This document shows positions 53,727 to 63,588 of a DNA stretch of 64,000 nt, in pieces. The translations under genes and the position numbers were made by a program. The notes under the pieces were generated by a model. That model saw nothing but the letters and a program-made list of their open reading frames with translations, did no database searches and was not told where the DNA came from. Source of the stretch: Opitutaceae bacterium EW11. Its GTDB lineage: Bacteria > Verrucomicrobiota > Verrucomicrobiia > Opitutales > Opitutaceae. The first letter of the stretch is position 1. Every line of letters starts with the position of its first letter. The stretch lies in NCBI GenBank assembly GCA_003054665.1, contig QAYY01000013.1, forward strand, positions 310,001 through 374,000. Direction: 5' to 3'.

Positions 53727-55562
53727 ATGGCTACCGTATTAGTCGTCGAAGACGACAGACTATCCCAGCGTCTCCTAGGAAAAATTCTCAGTGGAGCGGG
53801 GCACACTGTGCTCTTCGCGGATACGGTGCAGAGCGCCTGGGACCTCCTGATGCGGCCGACGCTGGCGGATCTCGTCGTACTCGATAACCAGCTCGCTCGG
53901 GGGTGGGGTTGGGAACTGCTTGAGCGGATCCGCTCGGATGTCGTGTTTCAGTCCCTACCGGTTGTCGTCTACACGGGGCATACGGAGCGCAGTTCGATTC
54001 TGAAATACGTGGAGCTCGGCGTGCAGGGGATGCTCGTGAAACCCTATCGGGCGGATATCATCCTCGCCGAGGTGCAGCGGGCGGTGGCGGCAGACTGGAT
54101 GAGCCGGCTGATCGATTCGCCGGACGTCGCGTGCCGGCGCCTGGGCGTCAACGACGTCGATTATTACAGCCTGGTCAGCGCGGTCGCGTCGTCGCTCGTG
54201 AAGGATATTCACGAACTGCGCGAGGCCGTGAAAACCCGCAGCGGAGCCCATCGCACCGGCGGGCTGCTCCAGCGCGTATTCGATCAAAGCGCTTCGCTGG
54301 GCATGCCGGCGCTCAAGAAGACGGCCGAGGAACTCGGTCGTGCGATCGATCATCGCCAGAGTCCTGACGTGCAGGTTCGGCTGAACCACCTCGAGTCGAT
54401 CCAGCGCATGCTGCAGCATCGGGCCAACGTCTACCTGGGCGTCCAGGAGATCGTTGCCCAGACGCCGGTGCAGAAAGAATCGCCGAAGCCGCCGACGCCC
54501 GCCCCGGTTGCACCCACGGGCGAGCCGCAGACGCCGTTTTCGCTTTTCGTTCGCCGCACTGCCGCGGCTCCGATGTGGCTGTTTGGCGCGTATGCCGACC
54601 GGATCGGCGGGGGAAAACTCTGCGATCCGGAGGAACTGAAACGCCAGGCAGTCGAGGGCGCGCGCCCGCCGTTGCTCGAAGCGGTGCTTCACGGCGCCGG
54701 ATATCTGCGCAACGTGCCCCAGATCGCACTCGATATGCTGACCGAGGACGTCGCGAAGCTGCCGGATTTCCAGCCGTTGTACCTCACGATCGCCAAACGC
54801 GTCGGCACGATGGAGGACGAACACCAGACGATCGACATGGATCACGCCCTGAACCGGCTCGGCGTCGACCGCACCGGCGTCTTCGTGACCTGTGCTCGCG
54901 TCGCCCGCGCCGTGCAGACGACGTCGCCGCTGGATCTCGGACCGCTGCTTCAGCACACGTTGTCCGTGACGCTCGTCTCGTACGAGATCGCGCACACGCT
55001 GCGCGTCAGCGAGGAGCATCTCGCCGCCGCCGCGGGGCTCGCGCACGACGTGGGCAAGTGGATACTCGTTCTCCAGGAGCCTGCGCTTTATGGCCTGACG
55101 TTGGCCATCGCGCTCCACCGGGGGAGCGTCCCTTCGGCGGCGGAGCACGACGTCTTCGGGGTCACCCACGAGCAACTCGGACAGGCGTTTCTTCAAGGCT
55201 GCGAAATGCCCGCCCTGCTTTGCGAAGCGGCGGCCTTTCATTCCCAGCCGGAATCCGCTTCGGCGGGGAATCTCGGCATTCTCGCCTGCGTGGCGCTGGC
55301 GAACCAGCTGGCCTGGTCGGCGACCGCCGAAACCGAAGAGCAGGTCAAGATGGCTCAAGGCGAGATAATCGACCCGGCGAATCCCGTTTGGCCCGCGCTG
55401 CGGTCGGCAGGCGTGGAACTGCCGATGGACGTTCCCGAGTTGGTCGACTCCCTTCACCGCGTGGCGAGCACCGCGCTCTGGATCAGTTCGCTGCTGGCGG
55501 AATGGGCGAAGGCCAAGAGCGGCAGCGGGGCCCCTGCGCCCTCGGCGGTGAAGTCCGCCTGA
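53727..55562 (+). CDS. Receiver domain fused to HDOD domain
   Basis: A 611-residue signalling protein. An N-terminal CheY-like receiver (1-120) has Asp9-Asp10, phospho-acceptor Asp53 in VVLDNQLA, Thr83 and Lys105 in MLVKPYR. A helical middle region (125-250) and a Pro-rich linker (255-280) follow. The C-terminal half holds an HDOD-type helical domain (about 310-520) with GLAHDVGKWIL and a FGVTHEQLGQAFLQGCEMPALLCEAAAFH stretch. HDOD proteins often regulate secondary messengers, motility or pilus functions but lack clear phosphodiesterase activity. No dedicated kinase adjoins it; the two-component kinase at 33.8-35 kb already has its own regulator. Confidence 0.87.
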   Translation: MATVLVVEDDRLSQRLLGKILSGAGHTVLFADTVQSAWDLLMRPTLADLVVLDNQLARGWGWELLERIRSDVVFQSLPVVVYTGHTERSSILKYVELGVQGMLVKPYRADIILAEVQRAVAADWMSRLIDSPDVACRRLGVNDVDYYSLVSAVASSLVKDIHELREAVKTRSGAHRTGGLLQRVFDQSASLGMPALKKTAEELGRAIDHRQSPDVQVRLNHLESIQRMLQHRANVYLGVQEIVAQTPVQKESPKPPTPAPVAPTGEPQTPFSLFVRRTAAAPMWLFGAYADRIGGGKLCDPEELKRQAVEGARPPLLEAVLHGAGYLRNVPQIALDMLTEDVAKLPDFQPLYLTIAKRVGTMEDEHQTIDMDHALNRLGVDRTGVFVTCARVARAVQTTSPLDLGPLLQHTLSVTLVSYEIAHTLRVSEEHLAAAAGLAHDVGKWILVLQEPALYGLTLAIALHRGSVPSAAEHDVFGVTHEQLGQAFLQGCEMPALLCEAAAFHSQPESASAGNLGILACVALANQLAWSATAETEEQVKMAQGEIIDPANPVWPALRSAGVELPMDVPELVDSLHRVASTALWISSLLAEWAKAKSGSGAPAPSAVKSA

Positions 55563-55601
55563 GCGGAGTTCGCAGGCGTTCTCGAGCGTTGCCGGTCAGA
55601 C

Positions 55602-55632
55602 AAAAAAAGCGGCCGACCCGGAGGTCGGCCGC
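55602..55632 (-). terminator. Terminator of the aminotransferase gene
   Basis: GCGGCCGACC pairs perfectly with GGTCGGCCGC around a short loop and is followed by TTTTTTT on the minus strand, 29 bases beyond the aminotransferase stop. It also separates it from the converging HDOD gene. Confidence 0.95.
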
Positions 55633-55660
55633 GAAATACGAACGTTATTGGGGGAGCGCC

Positions 55661-56752
55661 TCAGCTCGCAGCCGCTTTCGGCGTTTCGGCCAGTGCGGAA
55701 TCGAGTGCCTTGATCAGATCGGCGATCGTGGCGTCGGTCTCATCGCCCATGTTCGAGATGCGGAAGGTCTTCCCCTTCAGCTTTCCGTAGCCGCCGTCGA
55801 TCACGAGCTTGTGTTTCGACTTCAGCGTCTTGTTCAGCGCGGCGAGGTCGACGTTGAGCGTGTTCGCGAAGCAGTTGAGCGAGATGGAGCCGTAGCCTTC
55901 CTTCGGGAAGAGCTTGAAGCCTTTTCCGAACGCCCAATCGCGCACCTTCTTGTTCAGACGGAGGTGGCGGTCGTAGCGGTTCTGGATGCCTTCGGCCTTG
56001 ATGTCCTCGAGCTTCGACTTGAGCGCGTAGATGAGCGGAATCACCGGTGTGCTCGGCGTCATGCCCTTCTCGTGGTTTGCCTGGAATTCGACGAAATCGA
56101 AGTAGTAACCGCGATCCGTGACCGTGGCGGCGCGTTCGAGCGCGCGCTTCGAGACGGAGAAGAGAGACAGTCCTGGCGGGAGGGCGAGGGCCTTCTGCGA
56201 ACCGGTAATGAGGACATCGATACCGAGTTCGTCCTTCTTGATCGGAACGGCGCTGAACGAGCTGACCGTGTCGACGATCGAATAGACCTCGGGGAATTCG
56301 CGGATCACCTTCATCACCGCCGCGATGTCGCTCATGCAGCCGCAAGAGGTCTCGTTGTGGATGAGGGTGACGGCGTCGTATTGGCCCGTGCTCAGCTCTT
56401 TGCGAAGGGCGTCCGGGTCTACCGGCTGACCCCACTCGGCTTTGAGCGCGCCTGCCTGTTTTCCGCAGCGCTGGGAGACGTCGAACCACTTGTCCGAGAA
56501 GGCGCCGTTCATGCAGTTCAGCACCTTCCTTTTCACCAGATTCCGGATGGAACCTTCCATCGTGCCCCACGCGGAGCTGGTGCTCAAATACACCGGATCC
56601 TGGGTGTAAAACAGCGTTTGCAGCTCGGGCTGCAGCGACTGGTACAGGGCCACGAAGTCGGTGCTCCGATGGCCGATCATGGGCTGGGCCATAGCGCGCA
56701 GTGTCTTTTCAGAAACCGCGATGGGACCGGGGATGAACAGTTTGTAGCTCAT
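55661..56752 (-). CDS. Class V aminotransferase (alanine-glyoxylate/serine aminotransferase family)
   Basis: A PLP enzyme of 363 residues. It opens with KLFIPGPIAVSEKTLRAMAQPMIGHRS, the class V start of serine-glyoxylate/alanine-glyoxylate aminotransferases, and has the PLP-lysine motif ITGSQKALALPPGLS (Lys187) and IVDTVSSFSAVP before it. It could act on serine, alanine or phosphoserine; some bacteria use this family in place of SerC. It lies 37 bases downstream of panD on the same strand and has its own terminator, so the two are likely one transcript. Confidence 0.85.
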   Translation of the reverse strand: MSYKLFIPGPIAVSEKTLRAMAQPMIGHRSTDFVALYQSLQPELQTLFYTQDPVYLSTSSAWGTMEGSIRNLVKRKVLNCMNGAFSDKWFDVSQRCGKQAGALKAEWGQPVDPDALRKELSTGQYDAVTLIHNETSCGCMSDIAAVMKVIREFPEVYSIVDTVSSFSAVPIKKDELGIDVLITGSQKALALPPGLSLFSVSKRALERAATVTDRGYYFDFVEFQANHEKGMTPSTPVIPLIYALKSKLEDIKAEGIQNRYDRHLRLNKKVRDWAFGKGFKLFPKEGYGSISLNCFANTLNVDLAALNKTLKSKHKLVIDGGYGKLKGKTFRISNMGDETDATIADLIKALDSALAETPKAAAS

Positions 56753-56789
56753 GTGGGAAAAGGTCGGAAAAGAGCCGTCGAGGAGGCGG

Positions 56790-57155
56790 TTATTTCGAGC
56801 TGCGTTTGATCACCTTCTGGTTGGCGTCGCCGAGGACGACGACCGTCGGCTTCCATCCCTCCGCCTCTTTTTCGTCGACGACCGCAAACGACATGATCGT
56901 CAGCAAATCTCCGCGTTTGCCCAACAAGGCTGTGCCGCCGTTCAGGCTGATCACCTTCGATCCCGCTGGGGCAGGGATGGCATACGTCTCGAACCGCTCT
57001 CCGTTGCCCATATTGCCGATCAGGATGCGCTCGTATTGGCGCATGCCGGCAAGGGCCATGATTTCGGAATCGATCGCGAGACTGCCCTCATAATTGAGGC
57101 TCGTGTCGGTCACCTCGGCGCGGTGAATCTTCGACTTGAGTAGATTGAGTTGCAT
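56790..57155 (-). CDS. panD: Aspartate 1-decarboxylase proenzyme
   Basis: Makes beta-alanine for pantothenate. The 121-residue proenzyme has the self-cleavage site at Gly24-Ser25 in NYEGSLAID, which yields the pyruvoyl group, and the [22 protein letters not shown] and [12 protein letters not shown] blocks. The ATG at 57155 ([15 protein letters not shown]) fits the family; 11 upstream codons in frame do not. It is divergent from lpxK and followed by the aminotransferase. panB and panC are not here. Confidence 0.96.
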   Translation of the reverse strand: MQLNLLKSKIHRAEVTDTSLNYEGSLAIDSEIMALAGMRQYERILIGNMGNGERFETYAIPAPAGSKVISLNGGTALLGKRGDLLTIMSFAVVDEKEAEGWKPTVVVLGDANQKVIKRSSK

Positions 57156-57240
57156 GGAGCAGGAAGCGACGTGATAGAGAACCGTCAACGAAGCGTCAGC
57201 CGCTCACCCTCGTCAATCCTCAATACCCGCTCTGTCCGGC

Positions 57241-58437
57241 ATGTCGTCCTGGCTTCAAAAAAAGCTTAACTCGCTCGAGCAGTACACGATCGATATCCAC
57301 GCGGGGCGGCGTGAGGGCGTACGGGTCAGTCTGTTTGCGGCGTTTTTGCAGGCGCTGTCCTGGCTGTTCAGTACGGGCGTTCAGGCTCGCCTCTGGTTGT
57401 ATCGGAAACGGATCTTTCACGACCAGCCGTTGGGGTGCCTGGTGGTCGTGGTGGGCAACTTGACCGTGGGCGGCACCGGAAAGACGCCGGTGGTCGAAAA
57501 GTTCGCCCGCGCGCTTCGGGATCGCGGCCGGAAAGTCGCCATCCTGAGCCGGGGATACAAAAGCAAGTCGACGCCGCTGTGGCGCCGCTGGTGGAACAGT
57601 CTGACCGGAGTGGCCGAGCCCCCTCCGCGCATCGTGAGCGACGGCAATCGCGTGCTGCTCGATTCCGAACTCGCCGGCGACGAGCCCTACATGCTGGCGC
57701 GAAATCTCCCCGGTGTGATCGTGCTCGTGGACAAAAACCGCGTCAAAGCCGGCACGTTCGCGATCAAGAAATTCGGATGCGACACGCTCGTTCTCGACGA
57801 CGGGTTCCAGTACCTCCCGCTGAAGGGCCGGCTGAATCTGCTCCTCGTCGACAAGACCAATCCCTTTGGCAACGGCTTCCTGCTCCCCCGCGGGATCCTG
57901 CGCGAACCGATCAAGCACCTGAAACGGGCCAGCTACGTTTTCCTCACCAAGTCGAACGGCCAGCGCGACGAAGAACTCGAGGAAATGATCCAGAAGTACA
58001 ATCCGGGCGTGGACGTGATCGAGTGCGCTCACCGCCCGAAGCATCTGCGGCGGTTCGGCAGCGACGAGCAGCAGCCGCTCTCGCATCTGAAGGGCAAACG
58101 GGTGGGGGTGTTCAGCGGCATCGCGACGCCGGAAAGTTTCGAGAAGTTCGTGAAGGATCTCGGCGGCAACATCGTCTTCGCCCGGCGGTTTCTCGACCAC
58201 TACCGCTTCGCGTACGACGACTTCGTTGCGATCTTCAGCGAGGCGCTGGAGAAGAAGGTGGATTTTCTCGTGACGACGGAAAAGGACGCGGTGCGCATTC
58301 CCGACGGCCTCCCTTGTCCGGTGCCGCTCTATTTTCTCCGCCTCGAGATCGAAATCATCCGGGGCGCGGCGGACTTCGACGAAGCCGTGGGGCGCATCTG
58401 TTTCTCGGAAACGCCGACCGGCCTCCCTTCCGTGTAG
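57241..58437 (+). CDS. lpxK: Tetraacyldisaccharide 4'-kinase
   Basis: Phosphorylates the lipid A disaccharide at the inner membrane; its presence shows that the cell makes lipid A. The 398-residue protein has a hydrophobic N-terminal helix (about 28-55) and a Walker A motif GGTGKT at 77-82. [21 protein letters not shown] and [15 protein letters not shown] are LpxK signatures, and [13 protein letters not shown] and TTEKDAVRI follow. kdtA, often adjacent, is not seen; lpxK stands between panD and an M29 aminopeptidase. Confidence 0.95.
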   Translation: MSSWLQKKLNSLEQYTIDIHAGRREGVRVSLFAAFLQALSWLFSTGVQARLWLYRKRIFHDQPLGCLVVVVGNLTVGGTGKTPVVEKFARALRDRGRKVAILSRGYKSKSTPLWRRWWNSLTGVAEPPPRIVSDGNRVLLDSELAGDEPYMLARNLPGVIVLVDKNRVKAGTFAIKKFGCDTLVLDDGFQYLPLKGRLNLLLVDKTNPFGNGFLLPRGILREPIKHLKRASYVFLTKSNGQRDEELEEMIQKYNPGVDVIECAHRPKHLRRFGSDEQQPLSHLKGKRVGVFSGIATPESFEKFVKDLGGNIVFARRFLDHYRFAYDDFVAIFSEALEKKVDFLVTTEKDAVRIPDGLPCPVPLYFLRLEIEIIRGAADFDEAVGRICFSETPTGLPSV

Positions 58438-58548
58438 TCGTTTTTTGGTGGCAGGGTGCGGCCCGGCGACGCGCAGCATTCGAGGTGGCGGCGCTCGCGG
58501 CCGCTTTCCCTCTTGCCCGGCGAATGCTCCCGAGGGAAAGCTACTCCC

Positions 58549-59673
58549 ATGCTTACCGATCCCCGTTTCGATCAACTGGCTGAGGGCCTTGTCGGCTTTT
58601 CGACGAGTCTGAAGAAAGGCGAGCGAGTGCTCATCGACGCCTTCGATATTCCGGATGCCATGATCATCAGCCTGATCCGCGCCACCCGAAACCATGGCGC
58701 GCATCCCTATGTGAACATTCACCGGGCCCGCATCACGCGGGAGATCACGCTCGGCGCAGCGGAGGACCAGTTTCGACCGCACGCCGAAATCGAACTCGCC
58801 CGTATGCAGAAGATGGATGCGTATATCGCGCTGCGGGGCTCGGAAAACATCTTCGAGGCCTCGGACGTCCCGCCGGAGCGGGTTCAGCTGGTCAGCCGGT
58901 TGATGAAGCCCGTGCTGGACCACCGCGTCAGCAAGACGAAATGGGTCGTGCTCCGCTGGCCGGCTCCCTCGATGGCTCAGCTCGCGGGCAAAAGCACGGA
59001 GGAGTTCGAGGACTTCTATTTCCGCGTCTGCACCCTCGACTACAGCCGGATGACCCCGGGCATGAAGGCGCTCAAGGAGCTGATGGAGAACACCGATCAG
59101 GTGCACATCGTCGGCCCCGGAACGGATCTTCGCTTCTCGATCAAAGGCATCGGTGCACAGCCCTGCGGCGGCCTGCGCAACATCCCGGACGGCGAAGTGT
59201 TTTCCTGCCCGGTCAAACACAGCGTCGAAGGTGTCGTCCAATACAACGCTCCGACGGTCTATCTGGGTCAGTCGTTCGACAACATCCGCCTGAGCTTCAA
59301 ACAGGGCAGAATCGTCGATGCGTCGGCGAACAACACGAAGCGCCTGAACGAAATTCTCGATAGCGACGAGGGGGCGCGGTACATCGGCGAATTCGCTCTG
59401 GGCTTCAATCCGTATATCCTGGAGCCGATGCGCGACATCTTGTTCGACGAGAAGATCGCCGGCTCCTTCCACTTTACCCCCGGGCAGGCCTACGAGACGG
59501 TGGGCAACGGCAACCGTTCGCAGGTCCACTGGGACATGGTCTGTATCCAGCGTCCGGAGTACGGCGGCGGTGAGATCTACTTCGACGGAAAACTGATCCG
59601 GAAGGACGGGCTCTTCGTCCCGAAGTCGCTGCAGAAGCTGAACCCGGATTACCTCCTGGGAAAAACGAAATGA
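58549..59673 (+). CDS. M29-family metallo-aminopeptidase
   Basis: A cytosolic metalloaminopeptidase of 374 residues, family M29 (AmpS/AmpT type), that cuts N-terminal residues from peptides. Visible signatures are [32 protein letters not shown] and the C-terminal [12 protein letters not shown], which carry the Glu and His metal ligands. The ATG at 58549 gives the family's length; 31 codons upstream in frame have no match. It is spaced 22 bases from the adenosine deaminase gene that follows. Confidence 0.9.
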   Translation: MLTDPRFDQLAEGLVGFSTSLKKGERVLIDAFDIPDAMIISLIRATRNHGAHPYVNIHRARITREITLGAAEDQFRPHAEIELARMQKMDAYIALRGSENIFEASDVPPERVQLVSRLMKPVLDHRVSKTKWVVLRWPAPSMAQLAGKSTEEFEDFYFRVCTLDYSRMTPGMKALKELMENTDQVHIVGPGTDLRFSIKGIGAQPCGGLRNIPDGEVFSCPVKHSVEGVVQYNAPTVYLGQSFDNIRLSFKQGRIVDASANNTKRLNEILDSDEGARYIGEFALGFNPYILEPMRDILFDEKIAGSFHFTPGQAYETVGNGNRSQVHWDMVCIQRPEYGGGEIYFDGKLIRKDGLFVPKSLQKLNPDYLLGKTK

Positions 59674-59695
59674 CCCGCTGCGGGCCGGAAATATC

Positions 59696-60739
59696 GTGAA
59701 GAACTTCATCCAGACGCTCCCGAAGACGGAGACGCATCTTCATCTCGAAGGCGCGCTCCCGTACGAGCTGCTGCACGCTTGGCAGCCGGAGCGGTTTCCC
59801 GCCGAGGCGAGTTTTCACGCGCCAGAGTTCCGGTTCGCGAGCTTCCCGGCGTTCGACCAGGTGCTTCTTGGCCACGCCTTGCCCTGGTTTGTCTCCGCCG
59901 AGCGCTATCATCAGGCGGCAAAGGCGATATTTGCCCGTCACCTCGCGCAGAACGTCCGATACGTCGAAACGAGCTTTCATCTGCCGGTGACCGGCTTCAT
60001 CGGCGTCCCGGGGCGTGAGATCATCGCGGCCATTCGTTCCGCAGTTCCGGCCGGGCTCGAAGTGCGAATCTTCGCCGGCATGCTGAGGACCGACTATGTC
60101 GACGCGATGCAGGTCGTGATCGAGGAACTCGAGAACTGGGACGAACTTGATGGCGTCGATCTGCACGGTTACGAGCCGGTCCCGACCGAGTCGTGGACGG
60201 CGCGCGTTTGGGCGCGACTGCGGGCTGCCGGGAAGGTGACCAAGGTGCACGCGGGAGAATTCGACGGCGCCGCCCGCGTCCGAGAGGCGATCGAGGTCCT
60301 TGGCTCCAGCCGGATCCAGCACGGCGTTCGAGCCGTCGAGGATCCGTCCGTGTTATCTCTGGCCCGCGACCGCGGAGTGACGTTCGACGTCTGCCCGATC
60401 AGCAACGTGCGGCTGCGTGTGGTGCCGGAAATGAAAGCGCATCCCCTGCGAAAACTGATGCAGGCGGGGGTGCGGTGCACCGTCAGCACCGACGATCCGC
60501 TTGTATTCGGAAACTCGATCACGCAGGAATACGAGGCTTTGGCCGAGGAACTTGCGTTCACGTGCGAAGAGCTCGCGGCGGTCGCGCGCAACGGATTTTC
60601 GGTCGCGTTGATCCCCGAGGAACAAAGGCGCCGGCACCTGGCGGACATCGATCGACTGCTCGCGGAAAGCACGGCCGCTGCTGCCGCTGTGCGGTCCAAT
60701 GGACGCCCGGCTGCCGTTTCGCGCGCCGCCGGACTCTAG
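59696..60739 (+). CDS. add: Adenosine deaminase family protein
   Basis: A TIM-barrel metal hydrolase of 347 residues. Metal and catalytic motifs are [10 protein letters not shown] (His-x-His), [19 protein letters not shown] and STDDPLVFG. Members deaminate adenosine, adenine or aminodeoxyfutalosine. Because the window carries menF, menD and menB, the futalosine role is unlikely, so adenosine or adenine is preferred. The GTG start at 59696 puts [10 protein letters not shown] in its usual N-terminal place. The tail is Ala-rich. rluD starts three bases beyond the stop. Confidence 0.85.
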   Translation: MKNFIQTLPKTETHLHLEGALPYELLHAWQPERFPAEASFHAPEFRFASFPAFDQVLLGHALPWFVSAERYHQAAKAIFARHLAQNVRYVETSFHLPVTGFIGVPGREIIAAIRSAVPAGLEVRIFAGMLRTDYVDAMQVVIEELENWDELDGVDLHGYEPVPTESWTARVWARLRAAGKVTKVHAGEFDGAARVREAIEVLGSSRIQHGVRAVEDPSVLSLARDRGVTFDVCPISNVRLRVVPEMKAHPLRKLMQAGVRCTVSTDDPLVFGNSITQEYEALAEELAFTCEELAAVARNGFSVALIPEEQRRRHLADIDRLLAESTAAAAAVRSNGRPAAVSRAAGL

Positions 60740-60742
60740 ACG

Positions 60743-61696
60743 ATGACGGAGCCCACCACGTTTGTCGTCCCGGAAGGCATCCGCCGCTCGCGCGCCGACA
60801 AGGTCCTGGCGTCGGCATTTCCCGAATACAGCCGGGTGGCTTGGCAGCGGTCCTTTGACGCCGGACTTGTCGCCCGTGGCGGAAAGCCGATTGATCGAAA
60901 CGACTCGGTTTCCGCCGGAGAGATCATCACGTTTTCGCATCCCGAGGCGAAGCCGTCGGAGTTGCGGCCCGTCGACATTCCGCTCGAGGTGCTCTACGAG
61001 GACGAGCACCTCCTCGCGATCAACAAAGCCTCGGGGATGATCGTGCATCCCGGAGCGGGGACGGGAGAGGACACGCTCGTCCACGCGCTGCTCGCGCACT
61101 GCGAAGGCGAACTGAGCGGAATCGGGGGCGTCGAACGCCCGGGAATTGTTCATCGGCTCGATCGCGAAACGTCGGGAGTGATGTTGGTGGCGAAGACGGA
61201 CGCGGCCCATCGCGGGCTGTCGGAACAGTTTTCCGAACGCGCCCTGCAGAAGGAGTATCTCACTCTGGTCAGCGGCGCGCCGAAGCTGCTCAGCGGCAGC
61301 TTGAAGAAGCCGATCGGACGCAATCCGCACCAGCGCCACAAAATGGCCGTCGTCGAGACCGAGGCCGGCGGCCGCGATGCGCACACGGACTGGGAGGTGG
61401 TGGAGAAATTCGGGCAGATCGCCGCGCTGATCCGCTGCGCGATTCACACCGGCCGCACACACCAGATTCGCGTCCACATGAAGGCGCTCGGTCACATCGT
61501 GCTCGGGGACGATGTCTACGGCTGGAAACCGGACGCCCGCCTGAAGCAGCAACCGGAGCGCGTCATGCTGCATGCGGAGCATCTCGTCGTGAAACACCCG
61601 ATCACGGGAAAGAGCCTGGACCTCCGCGCGCCGATCCCGGCCGACTTCCAGTCGATGATTGCCGGTCTGCGCGAGGCGGCGAAGCGCGGGCGCTGA
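60743..61696 (+). CDS. rluD: RluD-type ribosomal RNA pseudouridine synthase
   Basis: Isomerises uridines in 23S rRNA to pseudouridine. The 317-residue enzyme has an S4 RNA-binding domain (about 12-70) and the catalytic motif HRLDRETSGV with Asp140. LYEDEHLLAINKASGMIVHPGAG and IHTGRTHQIRVHMKALGHIVLGDDVYG are also RluA/RluD hallmarks. It is last in a plus-strand run with lpxK, the M29 peptidase and the adenosine deaminase. Distinguishing RluD from RluB/C-type RluA members needs comparison. Confidence 0.9.
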   Translation: MTEPTTFVVPEGIRRSRADKVLASAFPEYSRVAWQRSFDAGLVARGGKPIDRNDSVSAGEIITFSHPEAKPSELRPVDIPLEVLYEDEHLLAINKASGMIVHPGAGTGEDTLVHALLAHCEGELSGIGGVERPGIVHRLDRETSGVMLVAKTDAAHRGLSEQFSERALQKEYLTLVSGAPKLLSGSLKKPIGRNPHQRHKMAVVETEAGGRDAHTDWEVVEKFGQIAALIRCAIHTGRTHQIRVHMKALGHIVLGDDVYGWKPDARLKQQPERVMLHAEHLVVKHPITGKSLDLRAPIPADFQSMIAGLREAAKRGR

Positions 61697-61784
61697 AGCT
61701 GCTTGTCGCGCAAAAACGCGACGGCTGGTAGCTTCTGGAGCGCCGGACTGCCCTGGCGGCGGAGTTCGCCGCGGTTCGGGGGCT

Positions 61785-62720
61785 TCAGCCGTCTAGAGTC
61801 TCATCCGCGACGCCCCAGCGCAGGTTGTAGAGCGAATTCCGATACGCCTGGATTCCGCCGAGTTCGGCGAGGGCAATGAAGGTCGCGAGGGCCGTCGGAA
61901 AAACGTCGGCGCGTCCGGCGGGAAGGCCCGGCACTTTCCTTCTTTCTTCCAGGGCGAGGCCACCGATCTCCGCGAGAAGGGAGCGAAGCACGGGCAGAGG
62001 AAGGAGCGTATCGGTCTCTTCCAACTTTCTGCCGGCCCGTTCGCCGAGGATGGCCCGGACCGTGGTGAGGGTCCCGCCGGTGCCGACCGCGATGCCTTCG
62101 GATCCGACTGCAAAATGAAACCCACTCTTGGCCACAACCTCCTTCGTAAGTTCGGAAATGCGTCGGATCGCGTCGGTCGTGATCGGCGCCGATGGGTCTG
62201 CAACGTACCGTTCCGTCAGCCGCACGCAGCCCAGGGCCAGGCTGACGGCCTGTTCGGTCCGGCCCTGCCGAAAGGTGAGGCACTCGAGGCTTCCGCCCCC
62301 GAGGTCGAACATCGAGAAATCGGACAGCGCCGCGATCGCCGGATCGCAGCGAAGCCCGCGGCCGATGAGGCTGGCTTCCTCCTGGCCGGAGAGCACACGC
62401 ACGGCGTAGCCCGTGTCGGCTTGGATCGCGGCGCAGAACGCGGGACCGTTCAAGGCATCTCGAACGGCGCTGGTCGCGACGAGAATGATGCGGTTAGGGA
62501 AAAAGGCGCGGGCGTCCGCGACGAGCTCACGAACGGCGGCGCGGCCGCGTTGCATGCCTTCCTCGCTGAGCAGCGGTTTGGCGCGGCTGATCCCGGCGCT
62601 GATGCGCGCATCCAGCGTCTTGAAACCCAACGATGAGAGCGTTCCCGCGGGAGTACGCTCGGCCACCAGCACTTTGATCGAATTGCTTCCGATATCGATG
62701 ACAGCGATCGGCGCGGACAT
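61785..62720 (-). CDS. Ppx/GppA-type phosphatase
   Basis: An ASKHA-fold phosphatase of 311 residues, shorter than E. coli Ppx or GppA (about 500) because it lacks the C-terminal HD domain. Motifs are AVIDIGSNSIKVLVAE at the start, LVATSAVRDALN, LSGQEEASLIGRGL and MFDLGGGSLECLTF. Members hydrolyse polyphosphate or pppGpp. The ATG at 62720 was chosen over a TTG slightly upstream. It converges on rluD; two GC-rich hairpins without T-runs lie in the gap. It follows rsmI by 97 bases on the same strand. Confidence 0.9.
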   Translation of the reverse strand: MSAPIAVIDIGSNSIKVLVAERTPAGTLSSLGFKTLDARISAGISRAKPLLSEEGMQRGRAAVRELVADARAFFPNRIILVATSAVRDALNGPAFCAAIQADTGYAVRVLSGQEEASLIGRGLRCDPAIAALSDFSMFDLGGGSLECLTFRQGRTEQAVSLALGCVRLTERYVADPSAPITTDAIRRISELTKEVVAKSGFHFAVGSEGIAVGTGGTLTTVRAILGERAGRKLEETDTLLPLPVLRSLLAEIGGLALEERRKVPGLPAGRADVFPTALATFIALAELGGIQAYRNSLYNLRWGVADETLDG

Positions 62721-62817
62721 GGCAGACACCAAACCGGCGTCCGGGCGGAAAGAAAAGCGCGGAGTGGGGAAGCGCTGGCGGCCCAGGCCGAGCGCCGGCT
62801 GGCGGCCTGCGCTTGGC

Positions 62818-63540
62818 CTACAGCACGAAATCCGACGGGGCGATCAGGAGGACGAATTCGCCCTTCAGGCTGGTTTTCGCCAAGCGCGCGCGGACATCGG
62901 CCGCCGTCCCGACGAGAAACGTCTCGTGCAGTTTGGTGACCTCCTTGGCCACTGCGATCACGCGAGACTCGCCGAGCGTAGCGACGATCTCGTCGACGAA
63001 CTTGTCGATCCGGTGGCACGATTCATAGAACGCCACTGTGTATTCGAAATCGCGGTACTTTTGGAGAAAGCCGACGCGGGCGGAGGTCTTCGGCGGCAGA
63101 AAACCGACGAAGAGAAACCCGTTTGTCGGGAGCCCCGCGGCCGAGAGAACGGAAACCAGTGCGCTCGCACCGGGCACGGGCACGACAGGTAAATTGCGTC
63201 GGCGGCAGGCGCGGACGATGCGAAAACCGGGGTCGCTGATCGCCGGCGTCCCGGCGTCGCTCACGAGCGCGATCGATTTTCCGGTTTCCAGGTCCGCCGC
63301 CAGTCGGTCGGCCGCTTCCGTCTCATTGTGCTCGTGGTAGGCGACGAGCGGACGATGGATTCCCAGGCGTGTCAGCATCGCGCCGGTGGTCCGGGTATCT
63401 TCGCAGGCGATAGCGTCGACCGCCGAAAGGATGGCCCGCGCGCGGTCCGACAGATCGGCCAGGTTGCCGATGGGAGTGGCCACCACGTAAAGATGGCCGG
63501 ACAACGGCTTGAGCGACGGATTATCGACGGTTTCGGGCAT
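62818..63540 (-). CDS. rsmI: 16S rRNA (cytidine1402-2'-O)-methyltransferase
   Basis: Uses SAM to 2'-O-methylate C1402 in the decoding centre. The 240-residue protein has the tetrapyrrole-methylase-like pattern of RsmI: LYVVATPIGNLADLSDRA, ACEDTRTTGAMLTRLGI, ALVSDAGTPAISDPG and VVPVPGASALVSVLSAAGL. The ATG at 63540 follows the T-run of an upstream terminator with no gap, so this mRNA may be nearly leaderless or use a later start. A TTG at the LSGHLYVV segment is possible. Confidence 0.94.
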   Translation of the reverse strand: MPETVDNPSLKPLSGHLYVVATPIGNLADLSDRARAILSAVDAIACEDTRTTGAMLTRLGIHRPLVAYHEHNETEAADRLAADLETGKSIALVSDAGTPAISDPGFRIVRACRRRNLPVVPVPGASALVSVLSAAGLPTNGFLFVGFLPPKTSARVGFLQKYRDFEYTVAFYESCHRIDKFVDEIVATLGESRVIAVAKEVTKLHETFLVGTAADVRARLAKTSLKGEFVLLIAPSDFVL

Positions 63541-63570
63541 AAAAAAATCCGGCCAGAACGGCCGGATTTC
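63541..63570 (-). terminator. Terminator after the small lipoprotein gene, abutting the rsmI start
   Basis: AAATCCGGCC pairs perfectly with GGCCGGATTT around a five-base loop, followed by T residues that run straight into the rsmI ATG. It starts 18 bases beyond the lipoprotein stop. Confidence 0.88.
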
Positions 63571-63588
63571 GCAAAGGCAAAGCGTTCT

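Noticed and set aside
57220-59709. An 829-residue minus-strand open frame
   Set aside because: It is antisense to lpxK and the M29 aminopeptidase, both secure.
59696-60739. Aminodeoxyfutalosine deaminase instead of adenosine deaminase
   Set aside because: The window holds menF, menD and menB, so the classical menaquinone route is used and the futalosine route is unlikely.
61697-61784. tRNA or terminator in the rluD/Ppx gap
   Set aside because: Two GC hairpins (61705-61722, 61756-61772) lack T-runs and no cloverleaf can be drawn.
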